The notes: generated by a model from the sequence alone, not told the origin. Shown: positions 1-8,414, counted from the first letter of the stretch. The stretch: DNA of 64,000 bases from UBA10365 sp041441915 (GCA_041441915.1 JASDRS010000010.1:62001-126000); one strand, 5' to 3'. Numbers and translations are program-made.

Positions 1-41
1 AATTTTGCCCGCAAAAATTTCATAATGGCCAGCACCCTCTT

Positions 42-426
42 TCAAATGCTGGGATTTTTTGCTTTCGGGCAGACCCGTCAAAAGAGCAAGCCGCCTTGTC
101 TACAAAATTCTCAAAAGTGGCGCCTGGAGCTGCTGAAAAATCAAGTGAAAGCTTGAAATGGGTTAAAGAAACTTTAGTTAAATTATCACAAGGTTGCTGC
201 TGCAAAAGTTGAAGTGGCTCACTACAGAAAATCAGCTTTGAATTTAGGGTCGGTTGCAGTGGAAATAGCTTTTGAAAATCTGATTGTGTCCACGGAAGTT
301 GTGGAAAAAGTACAATCTTAAACTGTTGAATTGATAACATTTTCTGGAAAAATCCTAGGCGCCAAAGCTTCTGCTGCCTTTAAAAAAGCAACTGCTTATG
401 TGACACCCGCCGCAAGAAAAAGTGAC
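42..426 (+). pseudogene. Decayed phasin (PHA granule protein) gene
   Basis: Translation in two successive frames gives a recognisable phasin, the small helical protein that coats polyhydroxyalkanoate granules. The frame read from about 42 to 195 includes KEQAALSTKFSKVA, GAAEKSSESLKW and VKETLVKLSQ. It then jumps by one base, and the frame from 202 continues with VAVEIAFENL and VVEKVQ, stops at a TAA (319-321), and resumes in the same frame with TVELITFSGK and AAFKKATAYVTPAAR. From memory, Rhodobacteraceae phasins carry the same order of motifs (QAAL, AAEKS, KWTKDTLAK, AAENMAAF, VQM.TVEL, AAVKKATAEVT). At least one frameshift and one stop therefore separate it from a working gene. The true 5' end may lie before the window. 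It sits immediately upstream of phaR, where phaP is normally found, and this order supports the identification. Confidence 0.75.
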
Positions 427-557
427 GGCTGCAACAGCAAAATAATTAGATCAGACATTGTCTCCCTAATGCCTGAATTGACGAGCGTAAGCTCACCCTT
501 TCATTTTGTACTGCGCTGCAGTAGGCTTGCTGCTATGCGATATAACTGGGGCGCCCG

Positions 558-1133
558 ATGGCCGAAATAAAAATTCCTTTGCTCATCAAACGCTATGCAA
601 GCAGGCGACTATATAATGCGGAAATCAATGAGTATGTGACGCTAGAAGATATTGTGGGTTTTATTCGTAAGGGCCGCGAAGCCCAGATTATTGGCCTGCG
701 CACGGGAGACGATTTAACGCGCCAATATCTTTTGCAGATCGTGGCTGATCATGAAAGCAAGGGCAAAAAAGTTCTGCCGATTGAGGTTCTGACCGATCTG
801 GTGCGCAGCTATGCCACCGGCTTTCAAAGCTTGGTGCATCAGTTTTTGGAGACGTCATTTGATATGTTGCGCAATCAGCAAAGCAAATTGGTAGACAATC
901 TGCATGTTTTCTCCACTTCTTTAATGACTGCAACCAACTTTAAAGCTCTGCGCAAACAGCAAGAAGCCTTTTTGAAAAGCATGATGATTGGAATGCCTGC
1001 TTGTCGAGGACTGGCGCCAACTGAACTGCAAAAAGAAACGTCCACAGGCAAAAATTCTGACAGTGCAAGGGTAAATCTGGCCGACATCAAAAAGCAATTG
1101 GCCGACTTGCAGGCTAAATTGGCCAAACTATGA
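558..1133 (+). CDS. phaR: Polyhydroxyalkanoate synthesis repressor PhaR
   Basis: PhaR binds DNA and PHA and represses phasin (and its own) transcription until polymer accumulates. The N-terminal PHB/PHA accumulation regulator domain is plain: IKRYASRRLYN at about residues 10-20, then YVTLEDIVGFIRKGRE and GDDLTRQYLLQIV. It is followed by the second conserved block around residues 70-110 (VLPIEVLTDLVRSYATGFQS, SFDMLRNQQSK). The C-terminus ends in a short charged helix (IKKQLADLQAKLAKL) that could form a coiled coil. At 191 residues it has the usual length. The start ATG at 558 is the only one that gives the conserved N-terminus; the upstream Shine-Dalgarno is weak. Its usual target gene, the phasin just upstream, is broken here, so its remaining targets are unknown. 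Confidence 0.92.
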   Translation: MAEIKIPLLIKRYASRRLYNAEINEYVTLEDIVGFIRKGREAQIIGLRTGDDLTRQYLLQIVADHESKGKKVLPIEVLTDLVRSYATGFQSLVHQFLETSFDMLRNQQSKLVDNLHVFSTSLMTATNFKALRKQQEAFLKSMMIGMPACRGLAPTELQKETSTGKNSDSARVNLADIKKQLADLQAKLAKL

Positions 1134-1153
1134 ATCGCTTTCGTGGGTAAACT

Positions 1154-2152
1154 ATGACAGAAAATCATGGTCGGATTACTCTTTGGGGGATAGAGGTTTT
1201 TCTTGCAGCCGCGGATGAGGGCTCAATATCGGCTGCGGCGCGGCGTTTGGGTGCAAGCGTATCGACGGTCAGTCAGCAGATTAGTGCGCTAGAGCAGGCT
1301 CTGGGCGCAACCTTGCTTGATCGTGATGTGCGCCCCATTCTGGTTACGCCCGCAGGAGATATTTTTCGCCGCCATGCCCAAGTGATGGCCAATGAGGCGC
1401 TCGAAGCGCGTGCGCAGTTGGCGCAGTCGAAAATGGCTGGCCTGACCACACTGCGGTTGGGGATCATTGAAGATTTCGATTCCGACGTGACCCCTGTATT
1501 TCTGATGACCTTGGCCGATACCTTTCCCGAATGTAGGTTTGTTTTGCAAACTGGCCCAAGTCACCGGCTGCTTGACCAGCTTGAAGCGCGCGCTCTTGAT
1601 ATGGTTGTGACAGCTGATATAGATCCCATGGACGAACAGCAGTCTTGGCGGGAAGTGCATGGATTGCTGCAAGAGCCATTTGTTTTAGTAGCTCCTAGGG
1701 CCCATTTTGGCACTTTGCCACTATTAGAGCATATGCAGACCCTTCCCATGATCCAATATGCCACCCGCCATGTGATGGGGAGCATGTTGGCCCGCCATAT
1801 AGCTCAACAAAATCTTAGTTTTCCCGCTCGGTTCGAGCTTGATAATTACCAAGCGATCCTGTCGATGGTTGCAGGTGGCGCCGGCTGGACGGTCTTAACC
1901 CCGCTTGCGCTGCATTGTGCCGCACAGTTTTCTGATGCGGTCGATGTAATTCCTTTGCCCTTCTTAGCTTTGAACCGGCGCATTGCGCTCTCGGCGCGCA
2001 AAGGTTTATTGCGGGCAACCCCCAAAGAAACTGCGGCACTTTTACGCGATCAGTTGCAAAAACAGGTTGTGGCCCCTTGGGTGCAAAAACACCCTTGGCT
2101 TAAAGAAAGCCTGTCTGTTTTGTACCAAGCGCCGTGGGCTCGGCCGCTTTAA
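1154..2152 (+). CDS. LysR-family transcriptional regulator
   Basis: This is a 332-residue protein with a typical LysR N-terminal winged helix-turn-helix at residues 10-66 (VFLAAADEGSISAAARRLG, VSTVSQQISALEQALG, LLDRD), followed by a periplasmic-binding-like effector domain (LRLGIIEDFDSDVTP onwards). The effector is not evident. It follows phaR by 20 bases on the same strand, but it is convergent with the aminotransferase gene, whose 3' end it overlaps by 53 bases. LysR regulators often control neighbouring catabolic genes, so the amine-degradation operon downstream on the other strand is a possible target; this is inference. The C-terminal 40 residues are basic and carry no recognised motif. 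Confidence 0.88.
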   Translation: MTENHGRITLWGIEVFLAAADEGSISAAARRLGASVSTVSQQISALEQALGATLLDRDVRPILVTPAGDIFRRHAQVMANEALEARAQLAQSKMAGLTTLRLGIIEDFDSDVTPVFLMTLADTFPECRFVLQTGPSHRLLDQLEARALDMVVTADIDPMDEQQSWREVHGLLQEPFVLVAPRAHFGTLPLLEHMQTLPMIQYATRHVMGSMLARHIAQQNLSFPARFELDNYQAILSMVAGGAGWTVLTPLALHCAAQFSDAVDVIPLPFLALNRRIALSARKGLLRATPKETAALLRDQLQKQVVAPWVQKHPWLKESLSVLYQAPWARPL

Positions 2153-3314
2153 TCAGCGTGCGTGCAATATAATCTAGATCTGACCGTTCCAGTCGTGCAG
2201 GCAATCTTATATCTGCGGCGCGCATCAACATTTTTCGCGTTTGTGGCAAGTCTGGTTGTTTGGACAGAAATTTCCAGTTCCAATAGGCGCGGGCATTGCC
2301 TTGACTCAGACCAAAGACTTGGACTTTCACTCCGTCTGCTTGGGCGCGCTCTCGAAAGGTGATTACTTGGGCGTCTGTCCAATCATGCGGAAGATTGAAC
2401 TGGATGCTGTCTGGTGCGCGGGTCTCGAGGGGAAGGGGAGTTGGAACATTTATGGCAGAGCATTCATTAATAAATGCAGCTACATAATCATGATTGGCCA
2501 AGCCTTGCGCGGCCCTGTGCGCCACCAACGGCAATTGCGGGCGTATCACTGCGGCAGATAGATTTTGCATTCGTAAATTATAAAGTGGTAGGTAATTTTG
2601 CCATTTGGCAAAACTTTGTGCCAGGCCTGCATGTTTTTTCCAATTGTCTTCATAAGCGCCCGACATGATCACGGCGCGTGCCAAAAGGTTGGCGTCGTCA
2701 GTGATCAATATGCCGCCTTCGCCTGCATTAACCATTTTGTAAGATTGAAAGCTAAAGCAACCAATTTTTCCGATCGTGCCAATTTGACGCTCAGCCCATC
2801 TGGTGCCCAAGGAATGAGCGGCATCTTCAATTACGGGGATATTTCGCGCATCACAAAGTGTCATAATGGCGTCCATATCCGAAGTATGGCCGCGCATGTG
2901 GCTAATCAGAACGGCTGCGATCGTCCCATCAAGCTTAGTTTCGAAATCGACCATATCGATGCGGTAATTATCTCCCACCTCGACCAGAACGGGTTCGCAA
3001 TTTGCATGAACCACAGCGCTTGGTACTGCGGCAAAGGTAAAGGCTGGAATAAGAACCCGCGCTCCACGTGGCAAATCAAGTGCTTTTAGCGATAAAAATA
3101 AGGCGGCCGAACAGCTTGACACAGCCAAGGCGAATTTTGCGCCTAAAAGGGATGAGAATTCTTTTTCCAACAGGGCCACAGGTGCATTTTCTGGGCTGGT
3201 ATAGCGAAAAAGATCGCCGCTTGTAAGTAAACGGTCAATTTCAGTACGGGCTTCTGCGGGAATGGGCTCTGAATCATAAACATTTGGGATCACTGCTGCG
3301 CTGTGATGGGTCAT
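2100..3314 (-). CDS. DegT/DnrJ/EryC1/StrS-family PLP aminotransferase
   Basis: This is a 404-residue pyridoxal-phosphate enzyme of the DegT/DnrJ/EryC1/StrS fold. Visible family signatures are the substrate and cofactor loop (SSCSAALFLSLKAL), the PLP-ring aspartate in IPVIEDAAHSLG (about residue 164) and the Schiff-base lysine in SFQSYKMVNAGEGG (Lys193). Most relatives transaminate nucleotide-linked sugars or cyclitols, but no sugar genes lie nearby, and the substrate cannot be read from the sequence. I chose the ATG at 3314 because AGGAA lies just upstream; an in-frame start 42 bases earlier would add a poor N-terminus. The gene is separated from the upstream operon by a strong terminator at 3382-3413, so it is likely its own transcription unit. 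Its last 53 bases overlap the convergent LysR gene. Confidence 0.85.
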   Translation of the reverse strand: MTHHSAAVIPNVYDSEPIPAEARTEIDRLLTSGDLFRYTSPENAPVALLEKEFSSLLGAKFALAVSSCSAALFLSLKALDLPRGARVLIPAFTFAAVPSAVVHANCEPVLVEVGDNYRIDMVDFETKLDGTIAAVLISHMRGHTSDMDAIMTLCDARNIPVIEDAAHSLGTRWAERQIGTIGKIGCFSFQSYKMVNAGEGGILITDDANLLARAVIMSGAYEDNWKKHAGLAQSFAKWQNYLPLYNLRMQNLSAAVIRPQLPLVAHRAAQGLANHDYVAAFINECSAINVPTPLPLETRAPDSIQFNLPHDWTDAQVITFRERAQADGVKVQVFGLSQGNARAYWNWKFLSKQPDLPQTRKMLMRAADIRLPARLERSDLDYIARTLIKAAEPTALGTKQTGFL

Positions 3315-3381
3315 TTTATTATTCCTAAAAACTACTTTCATAAATACTGTAAACAATAGGTGCTAAAAAACCATAGGGTTT

Positions 3382-3413
3382 AAAAAAATAGGCGTATAAT
3401 CGCCTATTTTTTT
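3382..3413 (-). terminator. Intrinsic terminator of the amine-degradation operon
   Basis: Perfect 13-bp inverted repeat (arms 3382-3394 and 3401-3413, six-base loop) with a core of TAGGCG/CGCCTA and runs of seven A and seven T. It lies 27 bases beyond the stop of the oxidase gene and ends the minus-strand operon. Because both flanks are A/T runs, it could act in both directions. Confidence 0.88.
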
Positions 3414-3439
3414 GTTAAAAATTTCATAAATTTGTTTAA

Positions 3440-4747
3440 TTAGCGTCCCAAGCGGTCGCGCATTTCATACCAAGTCATGGCCAAAACCAGCAGAGGCCAG
3501 CGCATCAGTGTACCACCTGGAAATCTGGGCTGTGGCAGGCTCGACATAAGGTCAAAGCCCTCCGCTTGGCCTTGGATGGCATCGGCCATGAGCCTGCCGG
3601 CCAAGGTGGCAATGGCAACGCCGTGGCCAGAATAGCCAGAAGCTGACCAAATCTGTCCCTTAAGTTTTTGAAAATTAGGCAAACGGTTCATCGTAATGGC
3701 CAGGGTGCCACCCCATGCGTAATCAATCTTAGTTTGCGCTAATTGGGGGTAAATTTTGAGCATCGGCTTAGTTACGGTTTTAACAATATCGGGAAAACGG
3801 TAGCCATAGCTTTCACCTCCACCAAACAGTAAGCGATTGTCATCTGATAAGCGCCAATAATTTACTAAAAATTGGGTGTCAGCCACCGCGACGGGTTTTG
3901 CCAAAATATGTACAGCATTTTCGCCTAGAGGTTCGGTTGCGATGATGAAATTATTAATAGGCATCACGCGCGCCGATACCTTGGGGGCTAGGTCGCCTAA
4001 ATAGCCGTTGCAGGCCAAAATCACATGATCGGCCCGCACCTTGCCTTGAGAAGTGGTAATAATACTTTGCGCGCCGGTCTCGATTTTTGTGACTAGTGTA
4101 CTTTCAAAGATCTGTGCGCCTGCTCCTTTGGCAGCTTCGCCAATTCCTATTGCAAAGTTCAGTGGATGAATATGGCCAGCACCCCAGTCAATTTCGCCAC
4201 CATGAAAGGCTAACGACCCCATAAGATCGCGAATGCCAGCCTTGTCCAGAATTTCAATTTGGTCATAGCCATATTGCTGTGCCAGCTTTTCAGCCAGCTT
4301 ATGGCAGCCTTTCACTTCGTCAGGGCGCCGGCAGGCATGAGCCACCCCTTCTGTAAATGTCACAGGCATGTTGTGGATCGATATTAGGTCACGGACGAGT
4401 TGCTTTGCCTCTTGCGCCAAGTCCCATAAGCGACGAGCGTGGGCTGGCTCAAGAATTTGTTCAAGCTCAATCTGATCGCGTCTTTGCCCCGATCCCACCT
4501 GCCCGCCGTTGCGCCCCGACGCCCCAAATCCAAGCCGATGTGCCTCTAAAAGCGTAACTTCGATCCCAGCTTGAGCTAGATGTAAAGCAGCGGAAAGCCC
4601 CGTGTAACCGCCGCCGATGACACAAACAGTGGTTTTATGGTCGCCCTTTAATGAGGCAGTTTTGGTTACTTTTGTGGCGGTGTCCGCATAGTAAGAGTTC
4701 GGATACTCCCCGGCTTGATCATTGGAGAAAAGTAGGTTTATTTTCAT
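3440..4747 (-). CDS. puuB: FAD-dependent oxidase, PuuB-like (gamma-glutamylamine oxidase)
   Basis: A 435-residue DAO/GlcD-type flavoprotein. The FAD-binding Rossmann motif VCVIGGGYTGLSAALH is at residues 41-56, followed by the family block LGFGASGRNGGQVGSGQ, which is typical of gamma-glutamylputrescine oxidase (PuuB/OrdL) enzymes, and a C-terminal FAD-contact segment (WSASGYSGHGVAIAT). PuuB oxidises gamma-glutamylputrescine to the aldehyde and releases ammonia and peroxide. The start codon overlaps the stop of the glutamine-synthetase-like gene by four bases, so the ligase and the oxidase are translationally coupled. This order (ligase, then oxidase) fits the first two steps of the Puu pathway. 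The exact amine substrate is not proven; ethanolamine, putrescine or isopropylamine-type substrates are possible. Confidence 0.8.
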   Translation of the reverse strand: MKINLLFSNDQAGEYPNSYYADTATKVTKTASLKGDHKTTVCVIGGGYTGLSAALHLAQAGIEVTLLEAHRLGFGASGRNGGQVGSGQRRDQIELEQILEPAHARRLWDLAQEAKQLVRDLISIHNMPVTFTEGVAHACRRPDEVKGCHKLAEKLAQQYGYDQIEILDKAGIRDLMGSLAFHGGEIDWGAGHIHPLNFAIGIGEAAKGAGAQIFESTLVTKIETGAQSIITTSQGKVRADHVILACNGYLGDLAPKVSARVMPINNFIIATEPLGENAVHILAKPVAVADTQFLVNYWRLSDDNRLLFGGGESYGYRFPDIVKTVTKPMLKIYPQLAQTKIDYAWGGTLAITMNRLPNFQKLKGQIWSASGYSGHGVAIATLAGRLMADAIQGQAEGFDLMSSLPQPRFPGGTLMRWPLLVLAMTWYEMRDRLGR

Positions 4748-6099
4748 ACGTTTAACAACAGATGTTCGCGCTCCCAGGGGCTGATCACTTGCAAGAATTC
4801 TTTATATTCATTGCGTTTTACTGAGGTGTAAATTCCACAAAACTCCTGACCTAGAACGTCGCATAGGGCCTCATCTTGTGCCAAAAGGTCCAACGCATCA
4901 CCCAAATTATAGGGAAGATCCTCTGAACTTGAATAGGCATTACCTACACATTCTTCGCGCGGATCCTTTTGTTCTAAAAGCCCTAAATAGCCGCAGGCAA
5001 GACTTGCTGCGATCCCCAAATATGGGTTGCAGTCCATTCCTGGTAGGCGATTTTCCACCCGCCGTGCAGCTGGTGAAGAAATTGGAATCCTCAGGCCTGT
5101 CGTGCGGTTGTCACGGCCCCAGTCCAGATTGATGGGTGCCGCAAAATCCGGCACATAGCGACGATAGCTGTTCACATACGGTGCCAAAAGCGCCACGGCC
5201 GATGCTAGGTGGTTTTGCATGCCCGCCACGTAATGCATGAAAGTGGGGGTTTCTTCACCGCTTTCATCAGAGAAAATATTTTTACCGGTTTTGCTTTCAA
5301 CCACTGAATGGTGGATATGCATGGCCGAGCCAGGCTCTCCTGCAATCGGTTTGGCCATAAAGGTGGCAAAGCAATCATGGCGTAAAGCGGCTTCACGGAT
5401 CAGGCGTTTAAAGAAGAACACCTCGTCAGCCAAGCGAACTGGATCGCCGTGGGCCAAGTTAAGCTCAATCTGTCCAGCGCCGCCTTCTTGTAGAATACCG
5501 TCAATCTCCAATCCTTGGGCTTCTGCAAAATCATAAATATCGTCGATCACTTTGCCATATTCATCGACAGCTGACATGGAATAGGCCTGCCGACCGGCCG
5601 CGCGCCGACCTGAACGCCCCATGGGAGGCTGAATTGGCATATTTGGGTCGGTATTGCGGGCGGTTAAGAAAAATTCCATCTCGGGGGCAACAACAGGGTC
5701 AAGGCCATGTTTGTTAAAAAGGTGCACTACGCGGCGAAGCACGTTGCGTGGCGAATAGGCCACCGGATTGCCTTTTTGGTCTTGGGCATCATGGATCACC
5801 TGTAACGTGATATCTGCCGTCCAGGGGGCCGCGGTCGCGGTTGAGAAGTCAGGCACCAAAACCATATCTGGCTCAGTGAAATTATGTAACGGGTTGTCAG
5901 CCCAATCGCCTGTGATGGTTTGAAGGAAAATTGAATTGGGCAGGTAATAGCTACTTTGCGTGGCAAATTTTGAAGCAGGCATCGCTTTGCCGCGCGCAAC
6001 ACCTGCAATATCGCCAATGATACATTCAATTTCATCTAAGCGTCGGCCCACGATATAATCTTGGGCAGCTTGGGGCAGTTTTTTGGTCCAATTGGGCAT
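4744..6099 (-). CDS. Glutamine synthetase family ligase (gamma-glutamylpolyamine synthetase-like), copy 1
   Basis: A 451-residue enzyme of the glutamine synthetase fold. The metal and substrate motifs are present: APEMEFFL (Glu140, Glu142), GAGQIELNL, the ATP-site GSAMHIHHS, NRTTGLRIP and the arginine motif ARRVENRLPG. The tyrosine adenylylation loop of true GlnA is absent, which marks it as one of the PuuA-like ligases that join glutamate to an amine using ATP. It lies 11 bases after the amidotransferase gene and overlaps the oxidase gene by four bases. With a second ligase paralog in the same operon (6884-8221), the two may handle different amines or form a mixed oligomer; this is inference. 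Confidence 0.85.
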   Translation of the reverse strand: MPNWTKKLPQAAQDYIVGRRLDEIECIIGDIAGVARGKAMPASKFATQSSYYLPNSIFLQTITGDWADNPLHNFTEPDMVLVPDFSTATAAPWTADITLQVIHDAQDQKGNPVAYSPRNVLRRVVHLFNKHGLDPVVAPEMEFFLTARNTDPNMPIQPPMGRSGRRAAGRQAYSMSAVDEYGKVIDDIYDFAEAQGLEIDGILQEGGAGQIELNLAHGDPVRLADEVFFFKRLIREAALRHDCFATFMAKPIAGEPGSAMHIHHSVVESKTGKNIFSDESGEETPTFMHYVAGMQNHLASAVALLAPYVNSYRRYVPDFAAPINLDWGRDNRTTGLRIPISSPAARRVENRLPGMDCNPYLGIAASLACGYLGLLEQKDPREECVGNAYSSSEDLPYNLGDALDLLAQDEALCDVLGQEFCGIYTSVKRNEYKEFLQVISPWEREHLLLNV

Positions 6100-6110
6100 G
6101 GTTTTACCTT

Positions 6111-6794
6111 CTAAGACGTTTGAGATTGTAAAAAGAAATCAGCAATTTTACGTGCTAGCACTGGCTGGTCGATCTTGTCGTGAAGCCGTGTTAGGGCACG
6201 GTTCAAAAGGTCATCTGGTACCACGCCCTTGCCGCGCGTATCAATCAATCCCTTGACTAAATCTGACGAAAATTCTGGGTGGGCCTGTATGGAAAGCGCA
6301 CGCTTGCCATACGCAAGGCCTGCAACTTTGCAAAAGGGGTTTTGGGCGATGATTTTGGCGCCCTTAGGCACAAGGGTGACTTGATCTTTGTGCCAAGCGT
6401 TCAACGTGAGGTGTTCTCCACTAAAGTCATAGTCATTGGCCCCAATTGACCAGCCGCCTGCAAATTTTTCAACCTTTCCACCTAAGGCCTGGGCCATTAT
6501 CTGATGGCCAAAGCAGATACCAACTATAGGAACACTTTCCCCATAGGCATCGCGGATGAAGTCTTCCAAGGGAGGGATAAACGCATGTTCTTCATAAGCC
6601 CCATGGCGCGAGCCGGTGATAAGCCAACCATCGGCATCATGTACGCTGTTGGGAAATTGTTTATTCACTACTACATAAGTCAAAAATTCAAACCCATTGC
6701 CCGCGAGTAAGGCGATAAACAAATCGGGATAATCCCCGAAGTTAGGCTTTAGACTGTCGGGTGCCATTCCCGTTTGAAGAATACCGATACGCAT
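6111..6794 (-). CDS. Class I glutamine amidotransferase-like hydrolase
   Basis: A 227-residue stand-alone class I GATase domain. The nucleophile elbow is GICFGHQ (Cys94), and the partner residues are in QAHPEFSS (His172, Glu174). The closest general resemblance is to GMP-synthase-like amidotransferase domains rather than to the classical PuuD peptidase fold signature. In puu-type operons, a gamma-glutamyl hydrolase (PuuD) removes glutamate from gamma-glutamyl-GABA, and this gene occupies that slot. Its role as the hydrolase is therefore inferred from position. The start at 6794 has no strong Shine-Dalgarno. An 89-base gap separates it from the upstream ligase gene, and it is 11 bases before the next ligase. 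Confidence 0.78.
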   Translation of the reverse strand: MRIGILQTGMAPDSLKPNFGDYPDLFIALLAGNGFEFLTYVVVNKQFPNSVHDADGWLITGSRHGAYEEHAFIPPLEDFIRDAYGESVPIVGICFGHQIMAQALGGKVEKFAGGWSIGANDYDFSGEHLTLNAWHKDQVTLVPKGAKIIAQNPFCKVAGLAYGKRALSIQAHPEFSSDLVKGLIDTRGKGVVPDDLLNRALTRLHDKIDQPVLARKIADFFLQSQTS

Positions 6795-6883
6795 TGGTCA
6801 CCATATTTTAATAAAAGCAGCTTACCGCCTGACAGTATCATCGGGCAAGAGAATAGAAAGACCATCTGCCTGCCCAAAAAATC

Positions 6884-8221
6884 TCAAACGGTATCTAGAT
6901 AGAGTTCAACTTTTTCTTCGGCGGTCAGCTCCGCTATATAATGCAGTTCTTGCCTTTTGGTCAGAACCAAATTGCGGATCAGCTCTTGTGGCAAAATGCG
7001 TGGCATAATGGTGCTGGCTTCAAAAGCGTTAATCGCGTCGCTCCAATTAGATGGAATCTGCGGAAGATTCTCCATCACATAGGCATTGCCTGTGATGGGG
7101 CTAGGCGGTTCTAACCCGTCTTCGATCCCGATCAAGGCTGCACCCAGAACCGTTGCTAACATCAAATATGGGTTCACATCCCCCCCCGCGACGCGGTGTT
7201 CGATCCGCCGCGCAGCAGGATTGCCCGCCGGAACCCGAATGGCAGCGGTTCGGTTTTCATAGCCCCAAGAAATTGCTGTTGGCGCGTGTTTGCCTGGTAC
7301 CAGCCGCTCAAAGCTATTTTCATGTGGGGCCAGTATAAGTGTGCTGTCATGCATTGCGGCAATGCAGCCGGCAATGGCACTGCGCATCAGGGTAGATCCT
7401 TTCGGTCCGCCGCTGTCAAAAATATTATTTCTCGAATTGTCGATTACAGAAAAATGCGTATGCAGGCCTGAGCCTGAATATTCGAGATAGGGTTTGGCCA
7501 TGAAGGATGCGGCAAATCCGTGCCGCCGGGCCAACCCTTTGACCAGCATTTTGAAAAGCCATGCATCATCAGCGGCGCGGAGCGCATCGTCGCTATGCAT
7601 CAAATTTACTTCAAACTGTCCCAAACCCGTTTCCGAGGTGGAAGTGTCGGCAGGAATGTCCATGGCTTCACAGGCATCATAGAGATCTGTGAAGAAAGTA
7701 TCAAACGCGTCAAGGGCCCGGATCGATAGCGTTTCAGCCGCTTTACGCCTTTTGCCCGAACGTGGGCTTGGTGGCACTTGCAAGGTTTTTCCCGAATCGT
7801 CAATCAAAAAGAATTCAAGTTCGATGGCCACAACTGGGGTTAGGCCCTTTTCTTTATAGCGGTCTACAACAGCACGCAGCGCATGGCGCGGGTCACCTTC
7901 ATAGGGTTGGCCGTTTTCACGAAACATCCAAATAGGAAGCAAAGCCGTGGGGGCTTCCAGCCAAGGCATCGGTATAAAGCCACGCTCCGTTGGTAGTAAA
8001 ATTCCGTCGGCATCGCCTTTGTCAAAAACCAGGGGGCTATCGTCGATGTCTTCGCCCCAAATATCAAGATTAAGAACCGAGAACGGAAACCGTGTGCCGT
8101 CTTTGACCACCTGATCGGAAAATCGTGCTGGAATGCGTTTGCCGCGGGCTTGACCATTTAGATCAACTGCTGCGACCCGTATGGTATGGACTTCAGGATG
8201 CTTACGAAGCCAGTCTTTCAT
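6884..8221 (-). CDS. Glutamine synthetase family ligase, copy 2
   Basis: A 445-residue glutamine synthetase fold enzyme, first gene of the minus-strand operon. Motifs include VVAIELEFFL (Glu134, Glu136), GLGQFEVNL, GSGLHTHFSV, NRTAAIRVPAG and ARRIEHRVAGG. As in the neighbouring ligase, no adenylylation tyrosine loop is visible, so a gamma-glutamylamine synthetase role is more likely than central ammonia assimilation. The two ligases of this operon are clearly diverged: for example, APEMEFFL against AIELEFFL, and HIHHS against HTHFS. The start ATG at 8221 has AGGTG just upstream. The promoter should lie in the 193 bases between this gene and the TerB gene, where two TGATCA-centred repeats are found. 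Confidence 0.85.
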   Translation of the reverse strand: MKDWLRKHPEVHTIRVAAVDLNGQARGKRIPARFSDQVVKDGTRFPFSVLNLDIWGEDIDDSPLVFDKGDADGILLPTERGFIPMPWLEAPTALLPIWMFRENGQPYEGDPRHALRAVVDRYKEKGLTPVVAIELEFFLIDDSGKTLQVPPSPRSGKRRKAAETLSIRALDAFDTFFTDLYDACEAMDIPADTSTSETGLGQFEVNLMHSDDALRAADDAWLFKMLVKGLARRHGFAASFMAKPYLEYSGSGLHTHFSVIDNSRNNIFDSGGPKGSTLMRSAIAGCIAAMHDSTLILAPHENSFERLVPGKHAPTAISWGYENRTAAIRVPAGNPAARRIEHRVAGGDVNPYLMLATVLGAALIGIEDGLEPPSPITGNAYVMENLPQIPSNWSDAINAFEASTIMPRILPQELIRNLVLTKRQELHYIAELTAEEKVELYLDTV

Positions 8222-8327
8222 TTTTTCACCTAAGAGGAGCCGCCCTCAAGGCTGGCCGATTTAACTTTGCGGCGCCCTCCCGCGTGGCTCATTTCTGAAT
8301 GCTCATCTGGGCAAATGAGTAGTAAAA

Positions 8328-8365
8328 ATTTGATCAAATAATGCCGCAGTTCAAACCTGATCAAC
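8328..8365. promoter_or_regulatory. Paired TGATCA repeats in the promoter region of the amine operon
   Basis: A perfect 12-bp palindrome, ATTTGATCAAAT (8328-8339), is followed 27 bases later (core to core) by a second TGATCA core in TGATCAAC (8358-8365). Both lie roughly 110-145 bases upstream of the first ligase start, in the only intergenic space available for the operon promoter. They resemble a pair of sites for a dimeric regulator; the regulator is unknown, and the LysR or another factor could be involved. Confidence 0.35.
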
Positions 8366-8414
8366 TAAGCCTGTATTTAAGACCTTTGGCAATGAAAATT
8401 TGACAATTTTCACC

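Noticed and set aside
20..340. 106-codon open frame on the minus strand at the left edge
   Set aside because: It is antisense to the recognisable phasin remnant, has no domain, and its existence follows from the composition of the decayed gene.
331..570. 79-codon open frame on the plus strand before phaR
   Set aside because: Its first 30 codons are the C-terminal part of the phasin pseudogene after the internal stop; it is not an independent gene.
8328..8339. FnrL/Fnr-type site
   Set aside because: The palindrome is TTTGATCAAA without the four-base spacer of the TTGAT-N4-ATCAA consensus.
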